DNA of 64,000 bases. It comes from Pseudotamlana haliotis. Its GTDB lineage: Bacteria; Bacteroidota; Bacteroidia; Flavobacteriales; Flavobacteriaceae. Both the position numbers and the translations under genes were made by a program. Below the pieces are notes generated by a model that was not told where the DNA came from, did not search any database, and saw nothing but the letters and a program-made list of their open reading frames with translations. The stretch lies in assembly GCF_008806375.1 (NCBI RefSeq), contig NZ_WAAT01000045.1, forward strand, positions 1 to 64,000, given 5' to 3'. Every line of letters begins with the position of its first letter. Within the stretch, counting starts at the first letter, position 1. Positions 26,460 to 35,402 of the stretch are shown piece by piece.

Positions 26460-27209
26460 ATGCAATACGGTATTTGTAATTTAAGCATTGTTCCGCTTCG
26501 AAATGAACCTGCAGACCCTAGCGAATTGGTTTCACAGGTACTTTATGGCGAAGTTTTCAAAATTATTGAACAACGCAAAAAATGGAGTAAAATTAGACTG
26601 GCTTTTGATAATTATGAAGGTTGGATAGACAATAAACAATATCTCGAAATTTCAGAAGAAAGCTATAAAAGCATCAATCAAGAGCAGATAAAACTTTCAA
26701 CAGATTTAGTTGAATTTATTGAAGATGAAAATCAACAGATTTTTCCAATTTCAGTTGGATCAACATTAAACGGACTTTCACTTCTCAATCATATTTACGA
26801 CGGCAGTTCTATTCAAAATCAAGTCGAAAAATCAAATATCATTCAAACGGCTTTTCTTTATTTAAACACCCCTTATTTATGGGGAGGAAAAACGCCCTTT
26901 GGTATTGATTGTTCTGGCTTTACACAAATGGTTTATAAACTCAATGGCTATAAATTATTACGAGATGCCTCTCAACAGGCCACACAAGGCGATGCTTTAA
27001 GTTTCATCGAAGAAAGTGAGCCTGGTGATTTAGCTTTTTTTGATAATAGCGAAGGAAACATCATCCATGTAGGTATTATTATGAAAGATAATTATATCAT
27101 TCATGCGCATGGAAAAGTTAGAATTGACAGGTTAGACCATACAGGGATCTACAATGCTGAAAAAAATCAGCATACACACAAATTACGTGTTATAAAGAAG
27201 ATTATTTAA
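26460..27209 (+). CDS. C40 (NlpC/P60) peptidase with SH3-like domains
   Basis: A 249-residue cell-wall peptidase. The N-terminal ~130 residues are SH3-like (VLYGEVFKIIEQRKKWSKI; GWIDNKQYLEI). The C-terminal NlpC/P60 domain has PYLWGGKTPFGIDCSGF with the catalytic Cys, then HVGIIM with the catalytic His and a following IIHAHGKV. Such enzymes cut gamma-D-Glu-diaminopimelate bonds in peptide stems. No signal peptide is visible from this ATG. The protein may therefore act on recycled peptides in the cytoplasm, as some SH3-NlpC proteins do, or use another export route. Confidence 0.88.
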   Translation: MQYGICNLSIVPLRNEPADPSELVSQVLYGEVFKIIEQRKKWSKIRLAFDNYEGWIDNKQYLEISEESYKSINQEQIKLSTDLVEFIEDENQQIFPISVGSTLNGLSLLNHIYDGSSIQNQVEKSNIIQTAFLYLNTPYLWGGKTPFGIDCSGFTQMVYKLNGYKLLRDASQQATQGDALSFIEESEPGDLAFFDNSEGNIIHVGIIMKDNYIIHAHGKVRIDRLDHTGIYNAEKNQHTHKLRVIKKII

Positions 27210-27214
27210 TAGGG

Positions 27215-27538
27215 TTGAGGATTTTTTTAAGATTATCTAGAACTCAAACCCTCATAAAAAAACACCACAGTTACTTGTGTGCATCATTATTAGCATTATT
27301 TCTATGCTTTCAAAACGTTAATGTGCAATACAAAAAAAGAGTAAACCCCATAAACCATAACAATGCTCATGTTGGTAAATGGGTTAATCTTGGAACCACA
27401 CACGCCAATCATTGCTCCGATCATGATAGGATAAACGTTCCAGGCCCCTATGATTATTACCGAAAAATAAAATTTAAAGTAAGAGACTCCCCTTTAAACA
27501 TACACGTATGGTGGTAACCTACGACGTTGGTGCTCCAA
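27215..27538 (+). pseudogene. Small secreted protein gene, frameshifted and truncated
   Basis: The frame starting at TTG 27215 encodes a signal-like segment (LCASLLALFLCFQNVNVQ). After it comes KWVNLGTTHANHCSDHDRI, then YYRKIKFKVRDSPLNIH. A one-base shift at about 27505 moves the reading to the next frame, which continues MVVTYDVGAPN. Together this resembles small secreted beta-sandwich proteins often labelled DUF2541-like (LG..., D.D.I, ikfkVkdaplni..mvVtYdnG); the family name is tentative. Just after GAPNLP the sequence turns into IS3 transposase code, so the 3' end is lost. The gene is inactive. Confidence 0.55.
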
Positions 27539-27539
27539 A

Positions 27540-27974
27540 CTTACCAAAAAAGATAATGGGATACCATATATCACCTATTCTTGAAATGGAAGGCTCAATA
27601 AGAGCTCTTGAAATGGCTTTAGAAGGAAGAAAATATAATGATTATCCTTTAATACAACACTCTGACAGCGGGCTACAGTATTGCTCGAACGAATATTAAA
27701 AGATAACACAATAACTACTAGTATGTCTGAAAAATATGATCCATACTAAAATGCTATAGCTAAACGAGTAAATGGGATTTGAAATCAAGAATTTGAAATA
27801 GCTAAGTATGACACTAATTTAGAAACGAAAAAGTTGATAATTAAAGATGCAGTCAATCATTATAACGCATTGAGACCAAATCTGTCAAACCATATTTTGA
27901 CACCAAATATGATGCACAAACAACAAAAATTAAAAAGAAAACAGTATAAATTAAAAAAAGCTGAACTATGTTAA
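27540..27974 (+). pseudogene. IS3-family orfB (DDE transposase) C-terminal remnant
   Basis: The first part reads KKIMGYHISPILEMEGSIRA then IQHSDSGLQYCSNEY, which carries the second catalytic Asp of the rve/DDE core, and ends at a stop near 27699. The same frame continues with ILKDN and SMSEKYDPY, a further stop, NAIAKRVNGI, a stop, then HYNALRPNLSNHILTPNMMH and a Lys-rich tail. The expected catalytic Glu in NAIAERVNG is Lys here. With three internal stops, no N-terminus and a mutated active site, it is a dead remnant. It interrupts the small secreted-protein gene. Confidence 0.8.
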
Positions 27975-27988
27975 CATAGTTCAGCTTT
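27957..27988. terminator. Perfect 32-nt palindrome at the IS remnant end
   Basis: AAAGCTGAACTATGTT followed immediately by its exact complement, 16 bp per arm with no loop, flanked by A-rich and T-rich sequence. It covers the stop codon of the orfB remnant. It probably serves as a bidirectional terminator for this region and for the ABC-F gene on the other strand. Confidence 0.65.
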
Positions 27989-28059
27989 AATTAATAATTT
28001 TAATCCTTTAATAATCTGTATCGTTTTTTAGGACTACACAGAACTTAAAAGAATAATAC

Positions 28060-29799
<1,740 letters not shown>

Positions 29800-29826
29800 T
29801 TAACAGCCGAATTTCATAACATGGTA

Positions 29827-29834
29827 TACTTTTG
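29827..29834 (+). promoter_or_regulatory. Promoter -7 box of the TlpA-like gene
   Basis: TACTTTTG matches TAnnTTTG and lies 27 bases before the ATG at 29862. This argues against the in-frame TTG at 29832, which would fall inside the box. No clear -33 element is seen. Confidence 0.55.
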
Positions 29835-29861
29835 TGCACAAACGACACCCTAACGCCTATT

Positions 29862-31277
29862 ATGAGATTTTACTTTTCATTTTTAGTTTTACTAGTAACT
29901 TTATCCAGTTGCAAAGATGAGATAGCGCCATGTAGCTATGCCTATTTGGGCGGTGAAATTATCAACCCCAGTTCAAATTATGTTATTTTAACTAAGGATG
30001 ATGTCGTTTTAGATACTGTAAAACTAAATGGGGTCAATCGTTTTATTTATAAAATTAACCCGGTTAAATCTGGCATTTACACTTTTAAGCACGGACTTGA
30101 AGCACAAATCGCTTTCTTGGAACCTAGAGACAGTGTGTTTTTCAGGTTAAACACTTTAGATTTTGATGAATCTTTGGTTTTCACAGGAAAAGGGGCTAAA
30201 AAAAACAACTATTTAATTGAAGATTTTCTTGACCATGAAAAGGAAGAAAAAGCAATCATAAGGCTATCACAGCTTGAACCTAAAATCTACGAGCAAAAAA
30301 TTGATTCTATAAAAGTATTAAAAGATGAAAAACTTGCTCGCTTTACAGACAAATACAATCCGTCATCTTTATTTGTTAGAATAGTGGAAGCCAATAACAC
30401 TTATAGTTACTACTCCAACAAAGAAGTCTATCCTTTTGCGCATCACGGAAGAAACAAAGCTAAAAACTTAAAAAGTTTACCTGAAGGTTTTTACGATTAT
30501 AGAAAAACCATCAATTATAACGATACTATTTTTAGTGATTACCACAATTACCGCCAATTTTTAAAACATAATGTTAGTAACCTAGCTCTAAAAGTTCATA
30601 AAAGTCATGACAATGGGAAGTCTCGTGAAGCCCGTGCCTTTTGCTACAATTTTGAACGTTTAAAATTGGTTGACAGCTTGGTATCTAAAAGTAAAATCAA
30701 AGATGACTTATTATATCATTTTACTTTAAAATACTTATCTAAAAGTAATAATGAAACTAACAATAAAAAGGTTTTAAACTTTTATCAGGAAAAAAGTAGT
30801 AATGCTTCTGAAAAAGTACGCATGACTCGTTATGCTGAATCCATTCATCGTTTAAAAACAGGCTCTACCCTGCCTACGATAAACCTTGTTGATTACAACA
30901 AAAACAGCTTAAAATTGGGCAATCAAATCAATAAACTTACCGTCATTAGTTTTTGGTCTAATGTCTATTATGAACATTTTAAAGACAGTCATTATAAAAT
31001 CAAGGAACTAAGAAGGAAATACCCTGAGGTTGATTTTATCTCAATAAACATTGATGACTATGGTATTGACAAAGCAAAAACTTTATTAAATACCTTCAAT
31101 TTCAAGTACGCTGGAGAATATCAGTTTGAAAACTCTGAATCTGCTTCTGAAAAACTTATCATTTACCCAATTACTAAGTCCATAATTGTAGATCAAAACA
31201 GTACAATTTTAGATAGTAACTCTAATATTTTCTCTTACTACTTTGAAGACAATCTACTTGGTCTAATCAACCAATAA
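29862..31277 (+). CDS. TlpA/thioredoxin-like lipoprotein
   Basis: About 471 residues from the ATG at 29862. This start gives a lipoprotein signal peptide (YFSFLVLLVTLSSC), so the product is anchored in a membrane and faces the periplasm. The N-terminal ~110 residues form a beta-rich DUF4369-like domain (GGEIINPSSNYVIL). The middle is helical. The C-terminal ~140 residues resemble a thioredoxin/TlpA fold (LTVISFWSNVYYEHF; EVDFISINIDDYGIDKAKTLL). The usual CxxC motif is absent; the equivalent position reads SNVYYEHF. A disulfide-exchange role is therefore unlikely. The gene is monocistronic, divergent from the ABC-F gene. Confidence 0.75.
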   Translation: MRFYFSFLVLLVTLSSCKDEIAPCSYAYLGGEIINPSSNYVILTKDDVVLDTVKLNGVNRFIYKINPVKSGIYTFKHGLEAQIAFLEPRDSVFFRLNTLDFDESLVFTGKGAKKNNYLIEDFLDHEKEEKAIIRLSQLEPKIYEQKIDSIKVLKDEKLARFTDKYNPSSLFVRIVEANNTYSYYSNKEVYPFAHHGRNKAKNLKSLPEGFYDYRKTINYNDTIFSDYHNYRQFLKHNVSNLALKVHKSHDNGKSREARAFCYNFERLKLVDSLVSKSKIKDDLLYHFTLKYLSKSNNETNNKKVLNFYQEKSSNASEKVRMTRYAESIHRLKTGSTLPTINLVDYNKNSLKLGNQINKLTVISFWSNVYYEHFKDSHYKIKELRRKYPEVDFISINIDDYGIDKAKTLLNTFNFKYAGEYQFENSESASEKLIIYPITKSIIVDQNSTILDSNSNIFSYYFEDNLLGLINQ

Positions 31278-32081
31278 TCATAACTTATAGTGATTCATCA
31301 AAAGCTTTTCATAAACCGTATCTGGTAAAATGCGCTTTAATACGATTGAAAATTTCTGCATAAAAGCACCTATTTTATAGTGTACTTTAGGCTTTTTGGT
31401 TTGAATAACTTTATAAACAGCCTCCGCCATTAAATTAGGATTACTTCCATGATCAACATGGGTATTCATTAAATCTAGAGTATCACCATAAGGCTTTTTA
31501 TATGGCGAATCTTCTAAGAGTGGTGCATGATAACGTCCTGCCGCAATATTAGTAGCAAAATCTCCTGGTGCAACATTGGTCATTTCAATATTGAAACTTT
31601 TCAATTCCATGCGATACGCTTCGGTAAGCAACTCTAATGCCCCTTTACTAGCACTATAAACCCCACGATAAGGCAAGCCCATATAGCCTGCAATAGAAGT
31701 GATATTTATAATTAAGCCTTCTCCCTGTTTACGCATTTGCGGTAAAACGGCTTTGATGACACGTATCGGGCCGAAAAAATTGGTTTCAAAATTATTTTTA
31801 ATCTCAGCTTCAGGAATTTCTTCAATAGGCCCTGTAATACCCGCACCGGCGTTATTAACAACGACATCGAGTCTTCCCTCCTTTTGGATAATCGTTTCAA
31901 CCGTTTGGCTAATAGTTTGATTGTCTTTCACATCTAAGCCTAAAATAGGAAACGGGCTATCCTTATACTTTTTAGGACTTCTACTGGTTCCGTAAACCAC
32001 AAAACCTTTTTGACTTAAAAATATACCTATAGATTTACCAATACCAGAAGACCCTCCAGTAATTAAAACAACTTTCGACAT
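31278..32081 (-). CDS. Short-chain dehydrogenase/reductase
   Basis: A 267-residue classical SDR. The Rossmann NAD(P) loop is TGGSSGIGKSIG, NNAGAGITGP follows, and the active site has Ser in INITSIAGYMG and YSASK (Tyr and Lys). The C-terminal part carries VAPGDFATNIAAGRY. The arrangement resembles SDRs acting on lipids or retinol-like substrates, but the substrate cannot be told. It converges with the TlpA-like gene, whose stop is at 31277, so the two stops are adjacent with no spacer. A cytoplasmic enzyme of normal length. Confidence 0.9.
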   Translation of the reverse strand: MSKVVLITGGSSGIGKSIGIFLSQKGFVVYGTSRSPKKYKDSPFPILGLDVKDNQTISQTVETIIQKEGRLDVVVNNAGAGITGPIEEIPEAEIKNNFETNFFGPIRVIKAVLPQMRKQGEGLIINITSIAGYMGLPYRGVYSASKGALELLTEAYRMELKSFNIEMTNVAPGDFATNIAAGRYHAPLLEDSPYKKPYGDTLDLMNTHVDHGSNPNLMAEAVYKVIQTKKPKVHYKIGAFMQKFSIVLKRILPDTVYEKLLMNHYKL

Positions 32082-32661
32082 GCAATTCTAAAATTTTGAA
32101 GCCGTAAAAATACAATAATTATTTAGGAGAAACTTTGAATTACACTTTAGAAAATAATTGTGATGGAATGATGCACACGAAGTAAACTTTCCATAAAACC
32201 TTATAGTTTATGAATATTGCTTAAAAGCTCCTGTTAACTAACATAACCTTTTTATGAAGAGTTAGTACTAACCCCTCTTTAAATCAACTCATGAAATTCT
32301 ATACGTAAGACATTCTTTTTTCTGATTTTTTAAGAGAAGTACTATCAATACTAATTATATACTATAAGTGCATTTTCCTCTTTATATGCAGAAAAGCACT
32401 ACAAGAATTATGTTTGCAGGGCTATATTTTTACAGGTGTCGAATTAGGTGTTGTTTGTAATGATTTTATCGTATAAAACAATTTGATATTGGCGCTTTGC
32501 TTTCGAAATAAAGTATTCCTTCTAGATTATTTACTTCTTCAAATTTATTTAAGTTTTTGAATATGCCTTAATCTCGTTCTTTTTGGTCATTATCAACCTT
32601 ACCTTTATAACGAGTAATATATTGCTCAAAAATCGTATATTTGTATAATATATTACAAGTT
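32082..32661. other. 580-base gap before hipB, mostly featureless
   Basis: I see no convincing gene here. It is A/T-rich with short broken frames. TATATTTG at 32636-32643, 18 bases before the hipB ATG, matches the TAnnTTTG box, but no TTG lies at the right distance upstream. The step from housekeeping genes to the accessory region occurs within this gap. Confidence 0.5.
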
Positions 32662-32976
32662 ATGTCTAAAAGCAATTCAATATTACTACCTAAGCTAGAG
32701 CGTTTATTAGAAGAAATGGGCGAGCAAATAAAGTTAGCTCGTCTTAGAAGAAAATTAAGTGCAGATCAAGTTGCAGAGCGAGCAGGTACTAGCAGAAGAA
32801 CATTATACTCTATAGAAAAAGGGAAAAGTTCTGTTAGTATTGGTATTTACATTAAAGTTTTAAATGTACTCGGTTTAGAAAAAGACGTTTTAAATATTGC
32901 AAAAGATGATGTTCTAGGAAGGAAACTACAAGATATAGGATTGACAACTAAGGAGCGTGCACCAAAAAGAAACTAA
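32662..32976 (+). CDS. hipB: HipB-like helix-turn-helix antitoxin
   Basis: A 104-residue regulator with an XRE-type HTH: QIKLARLRRKLSADQVAERA, then GTSRRTLYSIEKGKSSVSIG. I use the ATG at 32662 rather than the TTG at 32641, because the upstream codons overlap the promoter box. It ends 3 bases before the hipA-like gene, the classic hipBA arrangement. The antitoxin should bind operators upstream and neutralise the HipA kinase. The C-terminal ~30 residues are basic (TTKERAPKRN). Confidence 0.88.
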   Translation: MSKSNSILLPKLERLLEEMGEQIKLARLRRKLSADQVAERAGTSRRTLYSIEKGKSSVSIGIYIKVLNVLGLEKDVLNIAKDDVLGRKLQDIGLTTKERAPKRN

Positions 32977-32979
32977 AAA

Positions 32980-34233
32980 ATGAAAAGGACTATATATGTT
33001 TATGGAGATTGGTTCAAATTAGCTACACCTATTTTGATTGGCGAATTATATTCAGAGACTTTGAGGGGGAAAGAGGTATTTTCTTTTGCTTATAATAAAG
33101 AATGGTTGCAATCTAATTATGCATATCAATTAGATCCAGAGTTAGGCTTATTTGAAGGCGTTCAATATTTGAATGATGAAAAGTCAAATTTTGGATTATT
33201 TTTAGATTCCTCTCCAGACCGTTGGGGTAGAGTGCTAATGAAAAGAAGAGAAGCTGCTTTAGCTAGGAAAGAAGACAGGAAAACGGATAAATTGTTTGAA
33301 ACGGATTTTCTATTAGGTGTTTTTGATGGTCATAGAATGGGGGCTTTGCGTTTTAAATTAGATAAAGAAGGTTCTTTTTTGAATGACAATAAAGAATTAG
33401 CAAGTCCACCTTGGACGTCAATTAGGGAATTAGAGCAAATAAGCTTACGACTGGAAGATGATGATAGCTTAGATGATCCTGATTATTTAAAGTGGTTGCA
33501 AATGTTAGTTTCCCCAGGTTCTTCTTTAGGTGGGGCAAGACCAAAAGCAAGTGTTTTAGATAACGAAGGAAATTTATGGATCGCTAAATTTCCGAGTAAA
33601 AATGATGGTGACGATATTGGTGCTTGGGAAATGGTAACTTATCAATTAGCCATTCAAGCTGGTATTGACATGGCGGATTCTAAAGCTGAAAAATTCAGTA
33701 GTAATCAACACACGTTTTTAACTAAGCGTTTTGACAGAACGCGTTCAGGTAAAAGAATTCATTTCGCATCTGCAATGACACTGTTAGGCTATACTGATGG
33801 CATAGATGCATCTTCTGGGGCTAGTTATCTAGAGTTGGTAGATTTCATCACAAAACACGGGGCGAATCCAGAAAAAGACTTAAAACAATTATGGCGAAGA
33901 ATTGTTTTTAGTATTTGTGTTTCTAATACAGATGATCATCTAAGGAACCACGGTTTTTTATTGAAAGAAAAAGGTTGGGTACTATCACCAGCTTACGATA
34001 TAAATCCTGTAGAAACAGGGATGGGTTTGAAATTAAATATTTCTGAAGATGATAATGCTTTAGATCTTGACTTAGCTTTAGAAGTTGCTCCCTATTTTAG
34101 AATAGAAAAAGAGAAGGGAAATATTATAATTGATGAAGTTCTGGCTGTTGTTTCACAATGGAAATTATATGCTAATACATATGGTATTTCACGATTGGAA
34201 CAAGAGCGTAAGGCAGGAGCCTTCATTTTGTAA
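32980..34233 (+). CDS. hipA: HipA-like Ser/Thr kinase toxin
   Basis: A 417-residue HipA-family kinase. An N-terminal HipA_N-type domain (GELYSETLRGKEVFSFAYNK) precedes a phosphate loop SPGSSLGGARPK (178-189). The nucleotide Lys is in WIAKFPS (K203), the catalytic Asp in SNTDDHLRNHGF (315-326), and the metal Asp in YDINP (339-343). All are intact, so an active kinase is expected. E. coli HipA phosphorylates GltX and causes growth arrest; the target here is unknown. It forms a type II toxin-antitoxin pair with the preceding gene, at the left edge of a defence-rich region. Confidence 0.92.
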   Translation: MKRTIYVYGDWFKLATPILIGELYSETLRGKEVFSFAYNKEWLQSNYAYQLDPELGLFEGVQYLNDEKSNFGLFLDSSPDRWGRVLMKRREAALARKEDRKTDKLFETDFLLGVFDGHRMGALRFKLDKEGSFLNDNKELASPPWTSIRELEQISLRLEDDDSLDDPDYLKWLQMLVSPGSSLGGARPKASVLDNEGNLWIAKFPSKNDGDDIGAWEMVTYQLAIQAGIDMADSKAEKFSSNQHTFLTKRFDRTRSGKRIHFASAMTLLGYTDGIDASSGASYLELVDFITKHGANPEKDLKQLWRRIVFSICVSNTDDHLRNHGFLLKEKGWVLSPAYDINPVETGMGLKLNISEDDNALDLDLALEVAPYFRIEKEKGNIIIDEVLAVVSQWKLYANTYGISRLEQERKAGAFIL

Positions 34234-34339
34234 TATAAATTTACTTAACGAAATGAAACAAGCAAAGATGTAAGCTAAGGAATACTTGGACTTAGTGAGG
34301 ATTTTGCGCAGTTGAATGAGGTAAGAAAAATGTGTAAAA

Positions 34340-34402
34340 GGCAATTATATACCTTATATTTGGGAGTATATAGAGCGTTATGTTCTATATATTATAGTTG
34401 CC
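34340..34402. repeat. Hairpin upstream of the DUF1444 gene
   Basis: The outer stem GGCAAnTAT (34340-34348) / ATAnTTGCC (34394-34402) has one mismatch, and an inner perfect stem is TATATAGA (34367-34374) / TCTATATA (34384-34391). It ends in GTTGCCAACA (34397-34406), the inverted complement of TGTTGGCAAC at 35240-35249. It lies 33 bases before the DUF1444 start and looks like the left boundary of a second gene cassette. The rest of the gap 34234-34434 holds no gene. Confidence 0.5.
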
Positions 34403-34434
34403 AACAATATAAAAAAAACGAATCGTTAACATTT

Positions 34435-35235
34435 ATGCTTTCATTTTTTAAATCAAAATCTAACTTGACTGAATCGGAATTTGCCGAAAAATTCTTCGCT
34501 GAATTAAAAAAGAAAGTTAAAGGTTTGGAATTAGTTTCAATCAACGGACTTGAAGTTGTTACTAAACTAAAAGATTCTGACAATTACCAACATTTTTTGG
34601 ACAACTCTTACGCTGAATATAAAAATGAACCAAAAGATTTAAAGAACGTAATTGAAAAATATACATTCGCTTCGAAAGACCTATTTCTTCCAGAAGAACC
34701 AATCCAATTAAAAAGAATAGTTCCAGTAATTAAAGACAAAAGATATTTAATAGAGAGCTCTAAAATCATTGAGAATTTTGAAAACACTCACGTTTACGAA
34801 AAGTATAATTCTGAATTATACATATTTTATGCAGAGGATAAAGAAAATACAATTAGCTATTTCACAAAAGAAAAATTTGAGCATCTGAATGTCGGAATTG
34901 AAACAATAAAAGAAAAAGCAATAGAAAATCTAAATTCGGTAGTTTCTAAAATGGAAAGACACGGAGAAAATGGTTATTTTATGCTAACATCTGGAGGAGA
35001 TTACGAAGCAAGTTTGATTTTATTTGACATTTGGAATAAAGAAAACTTTCCAGTCAATGGAAATTTAATAATTGGAATTCCTGCAAGAGATGTTGTGTTT
35101 GTTACTGGAACAAATGACAAAGAGAATATCGAGAAATTAAAGAATACAATTAACGAAATTAATGAATCAGGAGACCATTTAGTTTCGGACAAAATATTTG
35201 AATTTAAAAACGGAAAATTTGAACTGTGGAAATAA
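34435..35235 (+). CDS. DUF1444-family protein
   Basis: A 266-residue soluble protein resembling the DUF1444 (Bacillus YtpQ-like) family: RIVPVIKDKRYLIESSK, LYIFYAEDKENTISYFTKE and GGDYEASLILFDIWNKENF in the usual order. The family has no settled biochemical role, so none is assigned. I use the ATG at 34435. An upstream TTG at 34312 would place the hairpin inside the coding region. The gene lies between attC-like structures (34340-34402 and 35240-35376) and next to hipBA and the type I RM cluster. This suggests cassette-style acquisition. Confidence 0.8.
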   Translation: MLSFFKSKSNLTESEFAEKFFAELKKKVKGLELVSINGLEVVTKLKDSDNYQHFLDNSYAEYKNEPKDLKNVIEKYTFASKDLFLPEEPIQLKRIVPVIKDKRYLIESSKIIENFENTHVYEKYNSELYIFYAEDKENTISYFTKEKFEHLNVGIETIKEKAIENLNSVVSKMERHGENGYFMLTSGGDYEASLILFDIWNKENFPVNGNLIIGIPARDVVFVTGTNDKENIEKLKNTINEINESGDHLVSDKIFEFKNGKFELWK

Positions 35236-35239
35236 ATAC

Positions 35240-35376
35240 TGTTGGCAACACCGTGTATAATTCATTGCTAGTTATAGCCTACTTACGAAAGGCCTCGCGG
35301 ACTTTCTATCTGTGATTTATTTGCTAACTTTAGTGCTTAACCACGCAACGAAATCATACACAAAACCGTTAACTGC
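35240..35376. repeat. attC-like long imperfect hairpin, copy B
   Basis: Homologous to copy A at 345-481 over its whole length. Shared blocks in order include CACCGTnTATAAT, TTGC, CCTACTTACGAAAG, CGGACTTTCT, TTATTT, GTGCTTAA or GTTGCTTAA, and an ending of CGTTAAC or CGTTAGC. The outer arms, about 35241-35268 and 35345-35373, pair through GTGTAT-AT and TTGC blocks. The central stem is GAAAG-CC/GG-CTTTC. It directly follows the DUF1444 stop. The differences between A and B lie largely in loops or are partly compensated, as expected if folding matters. Confidence 0.65.
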
Positions 35377-35402
35377 AAAAATAAATTCACCCAAAACAAC
35401 AC

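Noticed and set aside
29832-29861. Upstream TTG start for the TlpA-like lipoprotein
   Set aside because: It lies inside the TAnnTTTG box and would add residues before the signal peptide.
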